Notes under the pieces: model-generated
Told to the model about the DNA's origin: nothing
What the model saw: the letters and a program-made list of their open reading frames with translations, nothing else
Databases searched by the model: none
Position numbers and translations under genes: made by a program
Shown: positions 7,642 to 14,654 of the stretch, one piece after another
Layout: every line of letters starts with the position of its first letter
Position numbering within the stretch: position 1 is the stretch's first letter
Source: Bacteroidales bacterium UBA1797
GTDB taxonomy: Bacteria; Bacteroidota; Bacteroidia; Bacteroidales; VadinHA17
Length of the DNA stretch: 29,017 nucleotides
Direction of reading: 5' to 3'
Assembly (NCBI GenBank): GCA_002319885.1
Contig: DCFT01000130.1
Span: forward strand, 1-29,017

Positions 7642-8637
7642 ATGTCTGAATTATACCCCTTAAAATTTGAAACTATTTTAAAAGAGAAAGTCTGGGGAGG
7701 AGATGCCCTTGTAACAAGGTTTAATAAAAAATCACAGGCTTCACTTCATATTGGTGAAAGTTGGGAAATATCAGCAATAAGTGGTGACCTGTCGGTGGTT
7801 AGCAACGGATTTCTGGCCGGAAATAACATTGAGGAACTTATAGAGGTCTATATGGGTGATATCACTGGCGACTCAATATTTGAAAAATTCGGGAATGAGT
7901 TTCCGCTGCTGATCAAGTTTATTGAGGCACAGGAAGATCTTTCGATCCAGGTCCATCCGGGAAATGACCTTGCAAAAAAAAGGCATAAGGCTTATGGAAA
8001 AACCGAAATGTGGTATATCCTTGAAAGTAATAAAGATTCAAAAATATATACAGGATTTAAAGAAGGTGTCACTAAAGATATGTATGAAGAATCCGTAAGA
8101 AACGGCACTATTCAGGATCTGGTAAATGTTGAAAACCCTGAAACCGGAGATACGTTTTTTACACCTGCAGGCCGGGTACATGCAATCGGCAAAGGTACAG
8201 TACTGGTTGAAATACAACAAACCTCCGATATCACATACAGGATATTTGATTGGAACAGAAAGGGTTCAGGGAAAGATAAAAGAGAGCTGCATATTGATCT
8301 GGCTCTTGAAGCAATCGATTTCAACCAGTCGGGAAAGAATAAAATAAGGATTGAACCTGTACTCAACCAAACAGTAAACCTGGTCAGTTGTGAATTCTTT
8401 AATACTAATCTTATCAGCCTAAACAAGCCGGTAGATAAAGAATATTACTTTAATGATTCATTTGTTGTGTACATTTGTCTTGAAGGTGAATTTGAACTCT
8501 GCTGGGATGGTAATTCTGAGAAAATAACAAAAGGCGAAACAGTTCTTCTTCCGGCGATGATAAAGGAGGTTACACTGAAACCAGCGAAAGAAACACTGTT
8601 GCTTGAGGTATATATAATCTCTGAATATTCCGACTGA
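7642..8637 (+). CDS. manA: Mannose-6-phosphate isomerase, class I
   Basis: Zinc-dependent interconversion of mannose 6-phosphate and fructose 6-phosphate, linking glycolysis to mannose and GDP-sugar metabolism. The 331-aa length fits the short bacterial (Bacillus ManA-like) type I enzymes. The zinc ligands are visible: SIQVHPGND gives Gln103 and His105, KTEMWY gives Glu122, and PAGRVHAIG gives His180; the Y-R-I-F-D-W-N-R motif after them holds the catalytic Arg region. The N-terminal KEKVWGGDALV and a C-terminal cupin-like lobe complete the fold. It stands alone, with 130 nt upstream (divergent from udk) and 118 nt downstream; no promoter box of the standard type was recognised before it. Confidence 0.95.
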   Translation: MSELYPLKFETILKEKVWGGDALVTRFNKKSQASLHIGESWEISAISGDLSVVSNGFLAGNNIEELIEVYMGDITGDSIFEKFGNEFPLLIKFIEAQEDLSIQVHPGNDLAKKRHKAYGKTEMWYILESNKDSKIYTGFKEGVTKDMYEESVRNGTIQDLVNVENPETGDTFFTPAGRVHAIGKGTVLVEIQQTSDITYRIFDWNRKGSGKDKRELHIDLALEAIDFNQSGKNKIRIEPVLNQTVNLVSCEFFNTNLISLNKPVDKEYYFNDSFVVYICLEGEFELCWDGNSEKITKGETVLLPAMIKEVTLKPAKETLLLEVYIISEYSD

Positions 8638-8755
8638 TAGGTATTGAAACAAAAAACTGAAGACACAAGTTAAAAGGGAAAATTGAGGAGTAAACCAGGA
8701 AAATCACAAAACGAGTATAGGCAGAAACATTAGTCACATAATAATTATAAACAAT

Positions 8756-9526
8756 ATGAAATCATTTACCGGTTCGATATTATTAATTCTGACCATTTCC
8801 TTTTTTGCAGGATGCACCGGAAAAGGACCTGTAAAAAAAGAATTACAGGTTGCAACTGATTCATTAACAGTGCCTGATACAGGGTATACTGGAATTAAAC
8901 AATACATGAGCGGGAAATATCTTGTTAAGGAAGTAACCTTCAAGAACGGTGTCAGGGAGGGTTTGATGAGATCCTTTTATCAGTCAGGCGAGGTACGTCA
9001 GACATTCCTGTACAGAAATGGTTTAAGAGAGGATTCTTCAATATGGTATTACCAGGAAGGTCAGAAATTCCGGACCACTCCTTATAAGCGGGATACAATA
9101 GATGGTATACAGAGACAATACTATATGACTGGTCAGCTGAAAGCCAAACTTGGATATTCCAAAGGATTACGTACAACCTACCTTGAAGAATTTTCTCAGA
9201 CCGGGAAGCTTATCACTGGTTATCCTACTGTTGTGGTTAGTATAAAAGATGATTATAAAAATAAAGACATATATAATATTTCACTTGAACTTTCTGACAA
9301 ATCTTATTCTGTAAGATTCTGGAGAGGTGATTTCTCGAACGGAGTATTCGATACGGCGCATTGTAAAAAAATAAACACTATTAAAGGGGTTGGTTCATTA
9401 GTTCTTAAAAAGACAGGATCACAAAATCCTGGTTATGTTGGTGTTATAGCAGAGATCCTCACTAATTTCGGAAACAACTATCTGGTTTATAAAAAGATCA
9501 GCTTACCCTACCCTGATCTAAACTAA
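8756..9526 (+). CDS. Lipoprotein with MORN-like (YwqK-type) repeats
   Basis: A 256-aa exported protein. The N-terminus is a lipoprotein signal with a lipobox ending FFAGC (lipidated Cys20). The middle (about residues 50-155) consists of degenerate MORN-type repeats of the form G-x-R-E-G-x-x-x-x-Y-x-x-G-x-x: NGVREGLMRSFYQSGEVRQ, NGLREDSSIWYYQEGQKF, DGIQRQYYMTGQLKA and KGLRTTYLEEFSQTGKL. This is the arrangement seen in 'toxin-antitoxin YwqK family antitoxin'-type annotations, but nothing here shows toxin linkage. The C-terminal ~95 residues form a separate domain I do not recognise. It ends 8 nt before engB, so the two are likely cotranscribed. Function unknown. Confidence 0.72.
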   Translation: MKSFTGSILLILTISFFAGCTGKGPVKKELQVATDSLTVPDTGYTGIKQYMSGKYLVKEVTFKNGVREGLMRSFYQSGEVRQTFLYRNGLREDSSIWYYQEGQKFRTTPYKRDTIDGIQRQYYMTGQLKAKLGYSKGLRTTYLEEFSQTGKLITGYPTVVVSIKDDYKNKDIYNISLELSDKSYSVRFWRGDFSNGVFDTAHCKKINTIKGVGSLVLKKTGSQNPGYVGVIAEILTNFGNNYLVYKKISLPYPDLN

Positions 9527-9534
9527 GGATAAAT

Positions 9535-10143
9535 ATGATTATTCATTCAGCTTTATTCATAAAAAGCAGCCCGTCGATAAAAGTGTGTCCGCCACCTGAT
9601 AAACCCGAGTTCGGGTTCATTGGCCGTTCCAACGTTGGCAAATCATCACTGATAAACATGATAACCGGCTGGTCAAAGCTGGCAAAAACTTCAGTCCGGC
9701 CAGGAAAAACCAGAACAATAAACCACTTTTTTGTGAATGAGAATTGGTATCTTGTTGATCTTCCCGGATACGGATATGCAAAAGTACCGGTAAAACTCAG
9801 GGAAAAATGGGTCAGAGCAACCGAAGAGTATATTCTGAAAAGGGAAAACCTGGTATCTCTCTTTGTCCTTCTCGATACCAGACATAAGCCACAGCGGTCT
9901 GATCTTGAATTTATGGAGTTTCTGGGCTTAAACAGTATTCCTTTTGCTAGAGTCTTTACAAAAAGTGATAAACTGAATATTACCAACCTGGCTAATTCAA
10001 TAAATGTATATAATACGGAAATGTTGAAAAACTGGGAGACATTACCGGTCACCTTCATTACATCGGCAGTAAAAGGCAATGGCAGAGAAGAAATTCTGAA
10101 CTATATTGAAGAATCTATGAACAATTTTACAAATGGTGCCTGA
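9535..10143 (+). CDS. engB: Ribosome biogenesis GTP-binding protein EngB/YsxC
   Basis: Essential TRAFAC-class GTPase that takes part in late assembly of the large ribosomal subunit. The 202-aa protein shows G1 GRSNVGKSS at residues 30-38, the switch I region RPGKTRTINHF (56-66, the G2 Thr in this block), G3 DLPGYGYA at 75-82, G4 TKSDK at 142-146 and G5 TSA at 176-178. Length is normal for the family. The start is ATG at 9535, 8 nt after the lipoprotein stop, with an AAGGAT-like stretch just before it; this is one of the few SD-like sequences in the window. Confidence 0.96.
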   Translation: MIIHSALFIKSSPSIKVCPPPDKPEFGFIGRSNVGKSSLINMITGWSKLAKTSVRPGKTRTINHFFVNENWYLVDLPGYGYAKVPVKLREKWVRATEEYILKRENLVSLFVLLDTRHKPQRSDLEFMEFLGLNSIPFARVFTKSDKLNITNLANSINVYNTEMLKNWETLPVTFITSAVKGNGREEILNYIEESMNNFTNGA

Positions 10144-10159
10144 TATCAGCCGGATTTTA

Positions 10160-10167
10160 TAATTTTG
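10160..10167 (+). promoter_or_regulatory. -7 box (TAATTTTG) of the prs promoter
   Basis: TAnnTTTG match 47 nt before the prs start codon, in the 71-nt gap after engB. No matching -33 TTTG was found, so it is a moderate call. Confidence 0.5.
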
Positions 10168-10214
10168 TAATCACTTTTGATTCGTTGTTTAATCGTTTAA
10201 AAAAATAAAGGAAA

Positions 10215-11153
10215 ATGTTCGGAACAGCACCAATGAAACTCTTTTCCTGCAGGTCATCAAAAGATCTGGCTCTCAGGATTGCAGACAAACTTGGGATAGA
10301 ACTCGGGAAAAGTTCAGTTACATGTTTCAGTGATGGGGAATTTCAACCTTGCTTCGATGAATCTGTTAGAGGCAGTTTGGTCTTTATTGTACAATCCACA
10401 AACCCACCTGCTGATAATCTTTTTGAACTTCTGCTTATGATAGATGCAGCAAAAAGAGCCTCAGCATATAAAGTAATAGCTGTCATTCCCTATTATGGTT
10501 TCGCAAGACAGGACAGGAAAGACAGGCCCCGTGTTTCAATCGGTTCGAAGTTATCGGCTGATCTCCTGAGCACTGCAGGTGTTGACAGAGTGATTACAAT
10601 GGATCTGCATGCAGATCAGATACAGGGATTCTTCAATGTGCCTGTCGATCATTTATTCGGCTCCGCAATCTTTGCACCTTATATTGCAAATCTGAAACTA
10701 AGTAATCTTACCGTTTCTGCGCCCGATATGGGGGGATCTAAAAGAGCCAATGCCTACTCAAGGCACCTTCAATCCGAAATGGTGTTATGTTACAAGCTCC
10801 GGAAAAAGCCAAATGTTATTGAAGAAATGTCAATTATCGGTGAAGTGGATGGAAGAAATGTTGTCATAATTGACGATATGGTCGATACAGCAGGTACTCT
10901 TGCACTAGCGGCAAATATGATGAAAGAAAGGGGTGCAACCAGCATCAGGGCATTTGCTACCCACCCGATACTTTCAGGTAATGCTATACAAAGGATAAAT
11001 GATTCAGCTATAGAAGAACTTGTTGTGAGCGACTCAGTTCCATTTTCTAACACTTCCAGTAAAATAAAAGTACTCTCGATAGCCGATATTTTTGCCAGAA
11101 CTATTCAGGCTGTAACAGACAATCAGTCGATTAGCACAAATTTTGTATTCTGA
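10215..11153 (+). CDS. prs: Ribose-phosphate pyrophosphokinase (PRPP synthetase)
   Basis: Transfers pyrophosphate from ATP to ribose 5-phosphate to give PRPP for purine, pyrimidine, histidine, tryptophan and NAD synthesis. The 312-aa class I enzyme shows the FSDGEFQP loop at 38-45, the ATP-binding FARQDRK at 96-102, the TMDLHADQIQGFF block (His132), and the PRPP/ribose-5-phosphate loop IIDDMVDTAGTL near residues 218-229. Start ATG at 10215 is preceded by AAGGA, an unusually good SD-like sequence for this genome. It follows engB by 71 nt with its own -7 box and precedes rplY by 104 nt, an order (prs, rplY, pth) widespread in bacteria. Confidence 0.97.
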   Translation: MFGTAPMKLFSCRSSKDLALRIADKLGIELGKSSVTCFSDGEFQPCFDESVRGSLVFIVQSTNPPADNLFELLLMIDAAKRASAYKVIAVIPYYGFARQDRKDRPRVSIGSKLSADLLSTAGVDRVITMDLHADQIQGFFNVPVDHLFGSAIFAPYIANLKLSNLTVSAPDMGGSKRANAYSRHLQSEMVLCYKLRKKPNVIEEMSIIGEVDGRNVVIIDDMVDTAGTLALAANMMKERGATSIRAFATHPILSGNAIQRINDSAIEELVVSDSVPFSNTSSKIKVLSIADIFARTIQAVTDNQSISTNFVF

Positions 11154-11172
11154 TTCCTTTGTTCTATATTTG
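11142..11172 (+). promoter_or_regulatory. Complete Bacteroidota promoter for rplY (TTTG - 19 nt - TATATTTG)
   Basis: The -33 element TTTG lies at 11142-11145 and the -7 element TATATTTG at 11165-11172, separated by 19 nt, which is the consensus spacing. The -33 box is inside the last codons of prs. Predicted start of transcription is about 11178, giving an approximately 80-nt leader before the rplY ATG. Confidence 0.75.
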
Positions 11173-11210
11173 CAGGCCAATTTTTTAATTAATGTCAAAC
11201 GTGTAATGGG

Positions 11211-11231
11211 GAGTTATCATAAAGTTAACTC
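11211..11231 (+). other. Small hairpin in the rplY 5' leader
   Basis: GAGTTA (11211-11216) pairs with TAACTC (11226-11231) around a 9-nt loop, in the roughly 80-nt leader of rplY and 26 nt before the start codon. Six base pairs are weak; it could be a leader element or chance. Confidence 0.3.
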
Positions 11232-11257
11232 TTAGTAGCACAATAACTTTTAGACAA

Positions 11258-11896
11258 ATGAAAACAATCGAAATTAAGGGAAGTTTCAGAACAGAACTTG
11301 GGAAAAAAAGTTCAAAAGAACTGAGAAAAACAGGAAATGTTCCTTGTGTTATTTACGGAAAAGAGAAGAATATCCACTTTTATGCACATGAAAACAGTTT
11401 TAAAAACCTCGTATATACACCTGCAGCACATCTTGTTAAACTCAGCATTGACGACAAGGTATACAATGCCGTTTTAAAAGACATGCAGTTCCACCCGGTA
11501 AAAGATAATATTCTTCATGCAGATTTTATCGAAATACTTGATCATAAACCGGTAATTATAAATATCCCAATCAAAGTTACAGGCGATTCGGTTGGCGTTC
11601 TGGCAGGCGGAAAACTAAGTATTAAAAGAAGAACTCTGAAGGTTAAAGGTCTCGCTGCTGATCTTCCTGAAGCTCTTCCGATTGATATCACAAATCTGAA
11701 AATTCATGAGGGGAAAAAGGTAGGTGACTTATCATTCGACAAGATAGAATTGCTTGATCCAAAAAAATCGTTGGTTCTGACAATAGCTACTTCACGAGTC
11801 GCACAAAAGAGTGACGAAGAAGTTGCTGCCGAAGCTGCTACAGAGGCTACAAACGCTGCTACCGCAGCAGCCGCTGCTGCTCCTGCTGCAGAATAA
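11258..11896 (+). CDS. rplY: Large ribosomal subunit protein bL25 (CTC/TL5 form)
   Basis: 5S rRNA-binding ribosomal protein of the long general-stress type. In the 212-aa product, residues 1-92 are the L25 domain (TELGKKSSKELRKTGNVPCVIYG; then a HPVKDNILHADF motif), and about 100-185 are the C-terminal TL5 beta domain (VGVLAGGKLSIKRRTLKVKG, LPEALPIDITNLKIHEG). The last 25-30 residues form an Ala/Glu/Thr low-complexity tail rich in GCT/GCA codons, common in Bacteroidota bL25. It lies between prs and pth and has its own well-formed promoter with a long leader, so it may be regulated apart from prs. Confidence 0.96.
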   Translation: MKTIEIKGSFRTELGKKSSKELRKTGNVPCVIYGKEKNIHFYAHENSFKNLVYTPAAHLVKLSIDDKVYNAVLKDMQFHPVKDNILHADFIEILDHKPVIINIPIKVTGDSVGVLAGGKLSIKRRTLKVKGLAADLPEALPIDITNLKIHEGKKVGDLSFDKIELLDPKKSLVLTIATSRVAQKSDEEVAAEAATEATNAATAAAAAAPAAE

Positions 11897-11930
11897 AAAC
11901 CTTTTAATCCCTTAATAATAATCAGGCTTG

Positions 11931-12533
11931 ATGAAATATCTGATAGTTGGCCTGGGAAATATAGGTGAAGGGTACAAAGATACCCGACATAATATAGGAT
12001 TTACAGTATTGGATGCCATGGCTATGGCATCCAATACTTCTTTTAGTGATAAACGTTACGGAGCAATTTGTAATATCAGATATAAAGGTCGTGACCTTAT
12101 CCTCCTGAAACCTTCCACATTCATGAACCTTAGTGGGAATGCTGTTGCCTACTGGCTCAAGAAAGAAAACATTTTGCTGGAAAATATGCTTGTCATTGTC
12201 GACGACATTGCTCTCCCTCTGGGAAGTATAAGAATGAGGCCAAAAGGAAGTGACGGTGGCCATAATGGTCTTGCTCATATCAGCACAACCCTTGCGACAA
12301 ATGAGTACCCAAGAATCCGCATAGGTATAGGTAACAGTTTCCGCAAAGGTGCACAAATTGATTTCGTTCTCGGCAAATGGGAACCTGAAGAAAAAAAATT
12401 CATGGAGGAGAGGATCTCAATTGTGATTGAAATGATCAGATCGTTTGCATTCGCAGGAGTCGAGTTGACGATGACAGCATTTAATAAAGAGGGAAAGGTG
12501 CTTCCACCTGACCTGACCATGGATGTTGTATGA
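11931..12533 (+). CDS. pth: Peptidyl-tRNA hydrolase
   Basis: Recycles peptidyl-tRNA that drops off the ribosome by cleaving the ester bond. The 200-aa protein starts MKYLIVGLGNIGEGY, with the catalytic His20 in TRHNIGF, Asn66 in FMNLSGN, Asp91 in IVDDIALPLG and Asn112 in GGHNGLAHI, as in the family. The frame extends one codon to a TTG at 11928; the ATG at 11931 gives the canonical N-terminus. It follows rplY by 34 nt, the usual ribosome-related pairing, so probably shares its transcript. Codons 25-36 contain a perfect 15-bp inverted repeat (12005-12038), reported separately. Confidence 0.97.
   Translation: MKYLIVGLGNIGEGYKDTRHNIGFTVLDAMAMASNTSFSDKRYGAICNIRYKGRDLILLKPSTFMNLSGNAVAYWLKKENILLENMLVIVDDIALPLGSIRMRPKGSDGGHNGLAHISTTLATNEYPRIRIGIGNSFRKGAQIDFVLGKWEPEEKKFMEERISIVIEMIRSFAFAGVELTMTAFNKEGKVLPPDLTMDVV
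12005..12038 (+). other. Perfect 15-bp hairpin inside pth coding sequence
   Basis: AGTATTGGATGCCAT at 12005-12019 and ATGGCATCCAATACT at 12024-12038 are exact reverse complements separated by GGCT. It begins 75 nt into pth and encodes VLDAMAMASNT. In RNA it would be a very stable stem-loop near the 5' end of the open frame. There is no T-run after it that would make it an intrinsic terminator (the following bases are TCTTTTAG). Confidence 0.8.
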
Positions 12534-12550
12534 AGATTTCATTTAAACCA

Positions 12551-12692
12551 TAAACCACACTTTGAAGGCACAAAGATCAAAAAGACTAAATCCTATTATT
12601 CATCTTGATAGTTATCCGGACTTTGCGACCTTTGTTTTATCCCGATAACTCCCGATAGCTACCGGAACGGGACTTTATGATCTTTGTGGTTA
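12551..12692. repeat. Dispersed CACAAAG-type intergenic repeat, copy 1, with embedded palindrome
   Basis: This fills most of the 188-nt gap between pth and the Hsp15-like gene. CACAAAGATCA at 12569-12579 is an exact inverted match of TGATCTTTGTG at 12678-12688, and both arms contain further ACCACA/CTTTG units. Between them lies a G+C-rich palindromic part: TCCCG (12640-12644) pairs with CGGGA (12668-12672), and CCGATAGCTACCGG (12652-12665) is an imperfect palindrome centred on AGCT. No open frame. It looks like a non-coding dispersed element of the same family as the copies at 15.5, 16.7, 24.5 and 26.8 kb. Confidence 0.7.
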
Positions 12693-12721
12693 TTTGATTT
12701 ATTTCAATACCAATAATTGAA

Positions 12722-13114
12722 ATGGGAGACAAAGAAAGTATACGGATTGATAAATTCCTCTGGTCAGTCAGAATTTATAAGACCAGGAGCATAGCTACAG
12801 ATGAGTGCCGGAAAGGAAGAATACTAATTAATAATATCCAGGTTAAACCTTCGAGAGCAGTATTAAAGAATGAGATAATCACCATAAAGAAACCACCTGT
12901 TATTTATTCATACCGGGTTATTGAACCCATAGAAAACCGGGTTTCAGCAAAACTCGTTGAAAAATTCGTCGAAGATCTTACAGAAGAGGAGGAAAAAGCG
13001 AAACTGGATAACAGGCAAGTTTCCGGAATTGTCTATAGAGAAAAAGGCACCGGTCGTCCTACCAAAAAAGAAAGGAGACTCATAGATCGAATTAAAGATG
13101 ACTTCCATGACTAA
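12722..13114 (+). CDS. RNA-binding S4 domain protein (Hsp15/HslR-like)
   Basis: A 130-aa cytosolic RNA-binding protein. The S4 domain spans about residues 8-65: IRIDKFLWSVRIYKTRSIATDECRKG, then RILINNIQVKPSRAVLKNEII, the pattern of Hsp15-type proteins that bind stalled large subunits carrying nascent chains. The C-terminal half is charged and ends in a basic KGTGRPTKKERRLIDRIK segment, usual for the family. In E. coli, Hsp15 helps recycle blocked 50S subunits; the proximity to pth, another enzyme of stalled translation, fits that role (inference). The N-terminus has five residues before the S4 core. It is separated from pth by a repeat-filled gap. Confidence 0.85.
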   Translation: MGDKESIRIDKFLWSVRIYKTRSIATDECRKGRILINNIQVKPSRAVLKNEIITIKKPPVIYSYRVIEPIENRVSAKLVEKFVEDLTEEEEKAKLDNRQVSGIVYREKGTGRPTKKERRLIDRIKDDFHD

Positions 13115-13122
13115 GTCGGGCA

Positions 13123-13154
13123 TTAAGTTTAAGTTGAAGGTCAACTTTTCTTAA
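13123..13154 (+). other. Imperfect hairpin after the Hsp15-like gene
   Basis: TTAAGTTTAAGTTGA (13123-13137) pairs with TCAACTTTTCTTAA (13141-13154) around AGG, with a 3/2-nt internal loop. It starts 9 nt after the stop codon, but no T-run follows, so it is not a textbook intrinsic terminator. The TTAAC/TCAACC-rich text that follows also looks repetitive. The rest of 13155-13310 shows no gene. Confidence 0.4.
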
Positions 13155-13310
13155 CCTAAGCCTCAACCCCGACCTTTACGTGGTGGTATAAAGACGTAAT
13201 ATTTAAAATTTGACTCTAAAAGTAATTATGCTTTAATAACTTCATTTCACTTTTTTTTATCTTGCATTCAATTACTTCAGGGAATCAGTAAAATGATACG
13301 GTGCAGTGTA

Positions 13311-13318
13311 TATTTTTG
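13311..13318 (+). promoter_or_regulatory. -7 box (TATTTTTG) directly before the acyltransferase gene
   Basis: TAnnTTTG match ending 6 nt before the ATG at 13325. If used, transcription would start at or next to the start codon, giving a leaderless or nearly leaderless message. No -33 TTTG at the standard spacing. Confidence 0.45.
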
Positions 13319-13324
13319 TTATAA

Positions 13325-14653
13325 ATGGGGAAGGAAAATATTGAGAAATATTCTGCAAGATATGCTCTCTTAAAGTCAGTAGCAGGTTTTTGGCATAATA
13401 ATGTCTTCTACAGGAAAGTCATAGTGCTCGGGCGAGAAAATATTAAACCCGACGATCATATAATTTATGCTCCGAACCATCAGAACGCCTTAATGGATGC
13501 CCTTGCAGTACTTTTTACTCACAAGGGACAACCTGTCTTTCTTGCCAGGGCTGATATATTTAAAAGAAAGACAGTTGCATCAATACTTTATTTTCTTAAA
13601 ATCCTTCCTGTTTACAGACTCAGAGATGGATTCAGCAGCCTGAAAGGGAATGATGAAATTTTCCTCAAAACAATTGATGTTCTCAAAAGCAAAGAAGGAC
13701 TTGTAATTCTTCCTGAAGGCGATCATGCAGGATTCAGAAGGCTCAGACAATTGAAAAAAGGAATCTGTAGAGTAGCTTTTCAATCAGACGAAGCAACCGG
13801 GTTCACCCTGAACATTAAAATAATCCCGGTGGGTCTCGAATTCTCAAACTACAGCAGGTTCAGACAGGTTCTTACGGTAGCTTACGGAAAGCCAATTGAA
13901 GTATCTGAATACTTTGATTCATATAAAATAAATCCCGAGAGAGCGCTAAACGAACTCAGATCAAGACTTTCTGACGAGATGAAAAGCATTATGATCCATA
14001 TTGAATCAGAAGAAGATTATGAAGCGATTGATGAACTCAGAAGCATGATTAATGGTAAATTCAGTGACGATATCAGGACTCCGAAACTAATCAGAGACAG
14101 AATACTGGTTAAAAAAATGAATAAGCTGAAATTTACTGATCCAATTCTTTACGAGAGAATATGTTACCTCAGCATGAAGGTAAAAGAGAAAGCAAAAGAG
14201 CTCAATACAGATTACCGATTGCTTGAAAAAAAGAAACATCCTCTGGGATGGCTTATTGCCGGACTTATTGGTATTGTAATCACCTTCCCGATATTTATTT
14301 ACGGGAATATTTTCAATCTTACCTTTCTCGAAATTCCAAATCTCCAGATACGCAAGATAAAAGATCCGCAATTTCATTCATCGATTCGATATGCGATTTC
14401 CCTTGCGCTCGCTTTTGTATTCTTACCTATTTATCTGATTCTTTCTCTCTTCATCTTTTCCTCATGGTGGCTTGGATTGCTTATCTTTTTAACGCTGCCG
14501 GTGTCAGGTCTTTTTGCCTGGAATTATTACCTTGAGTTCAGGAGAATTATTGGGGGATTCAGAATCAGAAACCTTATTAAGAAAAAGGATACGGAATTCA
14601 GTCTTCTCAGGAGTAACTATAAAGATCTGGTTAACCTTATTGCCAAAATATAG
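13325..14653 (+). CDS. Membrane-associated PlsC-type acyltransferase
   Basis: A 442-aa protein of the glycerolipid acyltransferase (LPLAT) superfamily. The catalytic block is PNHQNALMDAL with His52 and Asp58 (H-x5-D spacing, one residue longer than the common H-x4-D motif). The substrate block LPEGDHAGFRRL lies at about 129-140 and LPVYRLRDG at about 94-102. The C-terminal third has a hydrophobic segment near residues 305-330 (GWLIAGLIGIVITFPIFIYG) and a longer pair of membrane segments near 350-402, so it is probably an inner-membrane enzyme acylating a lysophospholipid or glycerol 3-phosphate. Substrate not determined. Its stop is immediately followed by the SDR start with 1 nt between. Confidence 0.82.
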   Translation: MGKENIEKYSARYALLKSVAGFWHNNVFYRKVIVLGRENIKPDDHIIYAPNHQNALMDALAVLFTHKGQPVFLARADIFKRKTVASILYFLKILPVYRLRDGFSSLKGNDEIFLKTIDVLKSKEGLVILPEGDHAGFRRLRQLKKGICRVAFQSDEATGFTLNIKIIPVGLEFSNYSRFRQVLTVAYGKPIEVSEYFDSYKINPERALNELRSRLSDEMKSIMIHIESEEDYEAIDELRSMINGKFSDDIRTPKLIRDRILVKKMNKLKFTDPILYERICYLSMKVKEKAKELNTDYRLLEKKKHPLGWLIAGLIGIVITFPIFIYGNIFNLTFLEIPNLQIRKIKDPQFHSSIRYAISLALAFVFLPIYLILSLFIFSSWWLGLLIFLTLPVSGLFAWNYYLEFRRIIGGFRIRNLIKKKDTEFSLLRSNYKDLVNLIAKI

Positions 14654-14654
14654 G

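Noticed and set aside
8112..8426. Minus-strand frames overlapping manA (104 and 60-73 codons)
   Set aside because: Shadows of manA, which keeps all zinc ligands; no family similarity visible.
8638..8755. Another copy of the CACAAAG repeat between manA and the lipoprotein gene
   Set aside because: Only isolated GACACAAG and TCACAAAAC fragments occur, without spacing or inverted arms.
9543..10079. 178-codon open frame on the minus strand opposite engB
   Set aside because: It is the antisense shadow of engB, whose GTPase motifs are all present; the shadow shows no domain or start context.
11811..11893. Alanine-rich tail of bL25 as a frameshift or assembly error
   Set aside because: The frame is intact to the stop and Ala/Glu-rich tails are usual in bL25 of this phylum.
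11922..12356. 144-codon minus-strand frame opposite pth
   Set aside because: Antisense of a complete pth with all catalytic residues; composition is not protein-like (rich in Cys, Ser and Thr).
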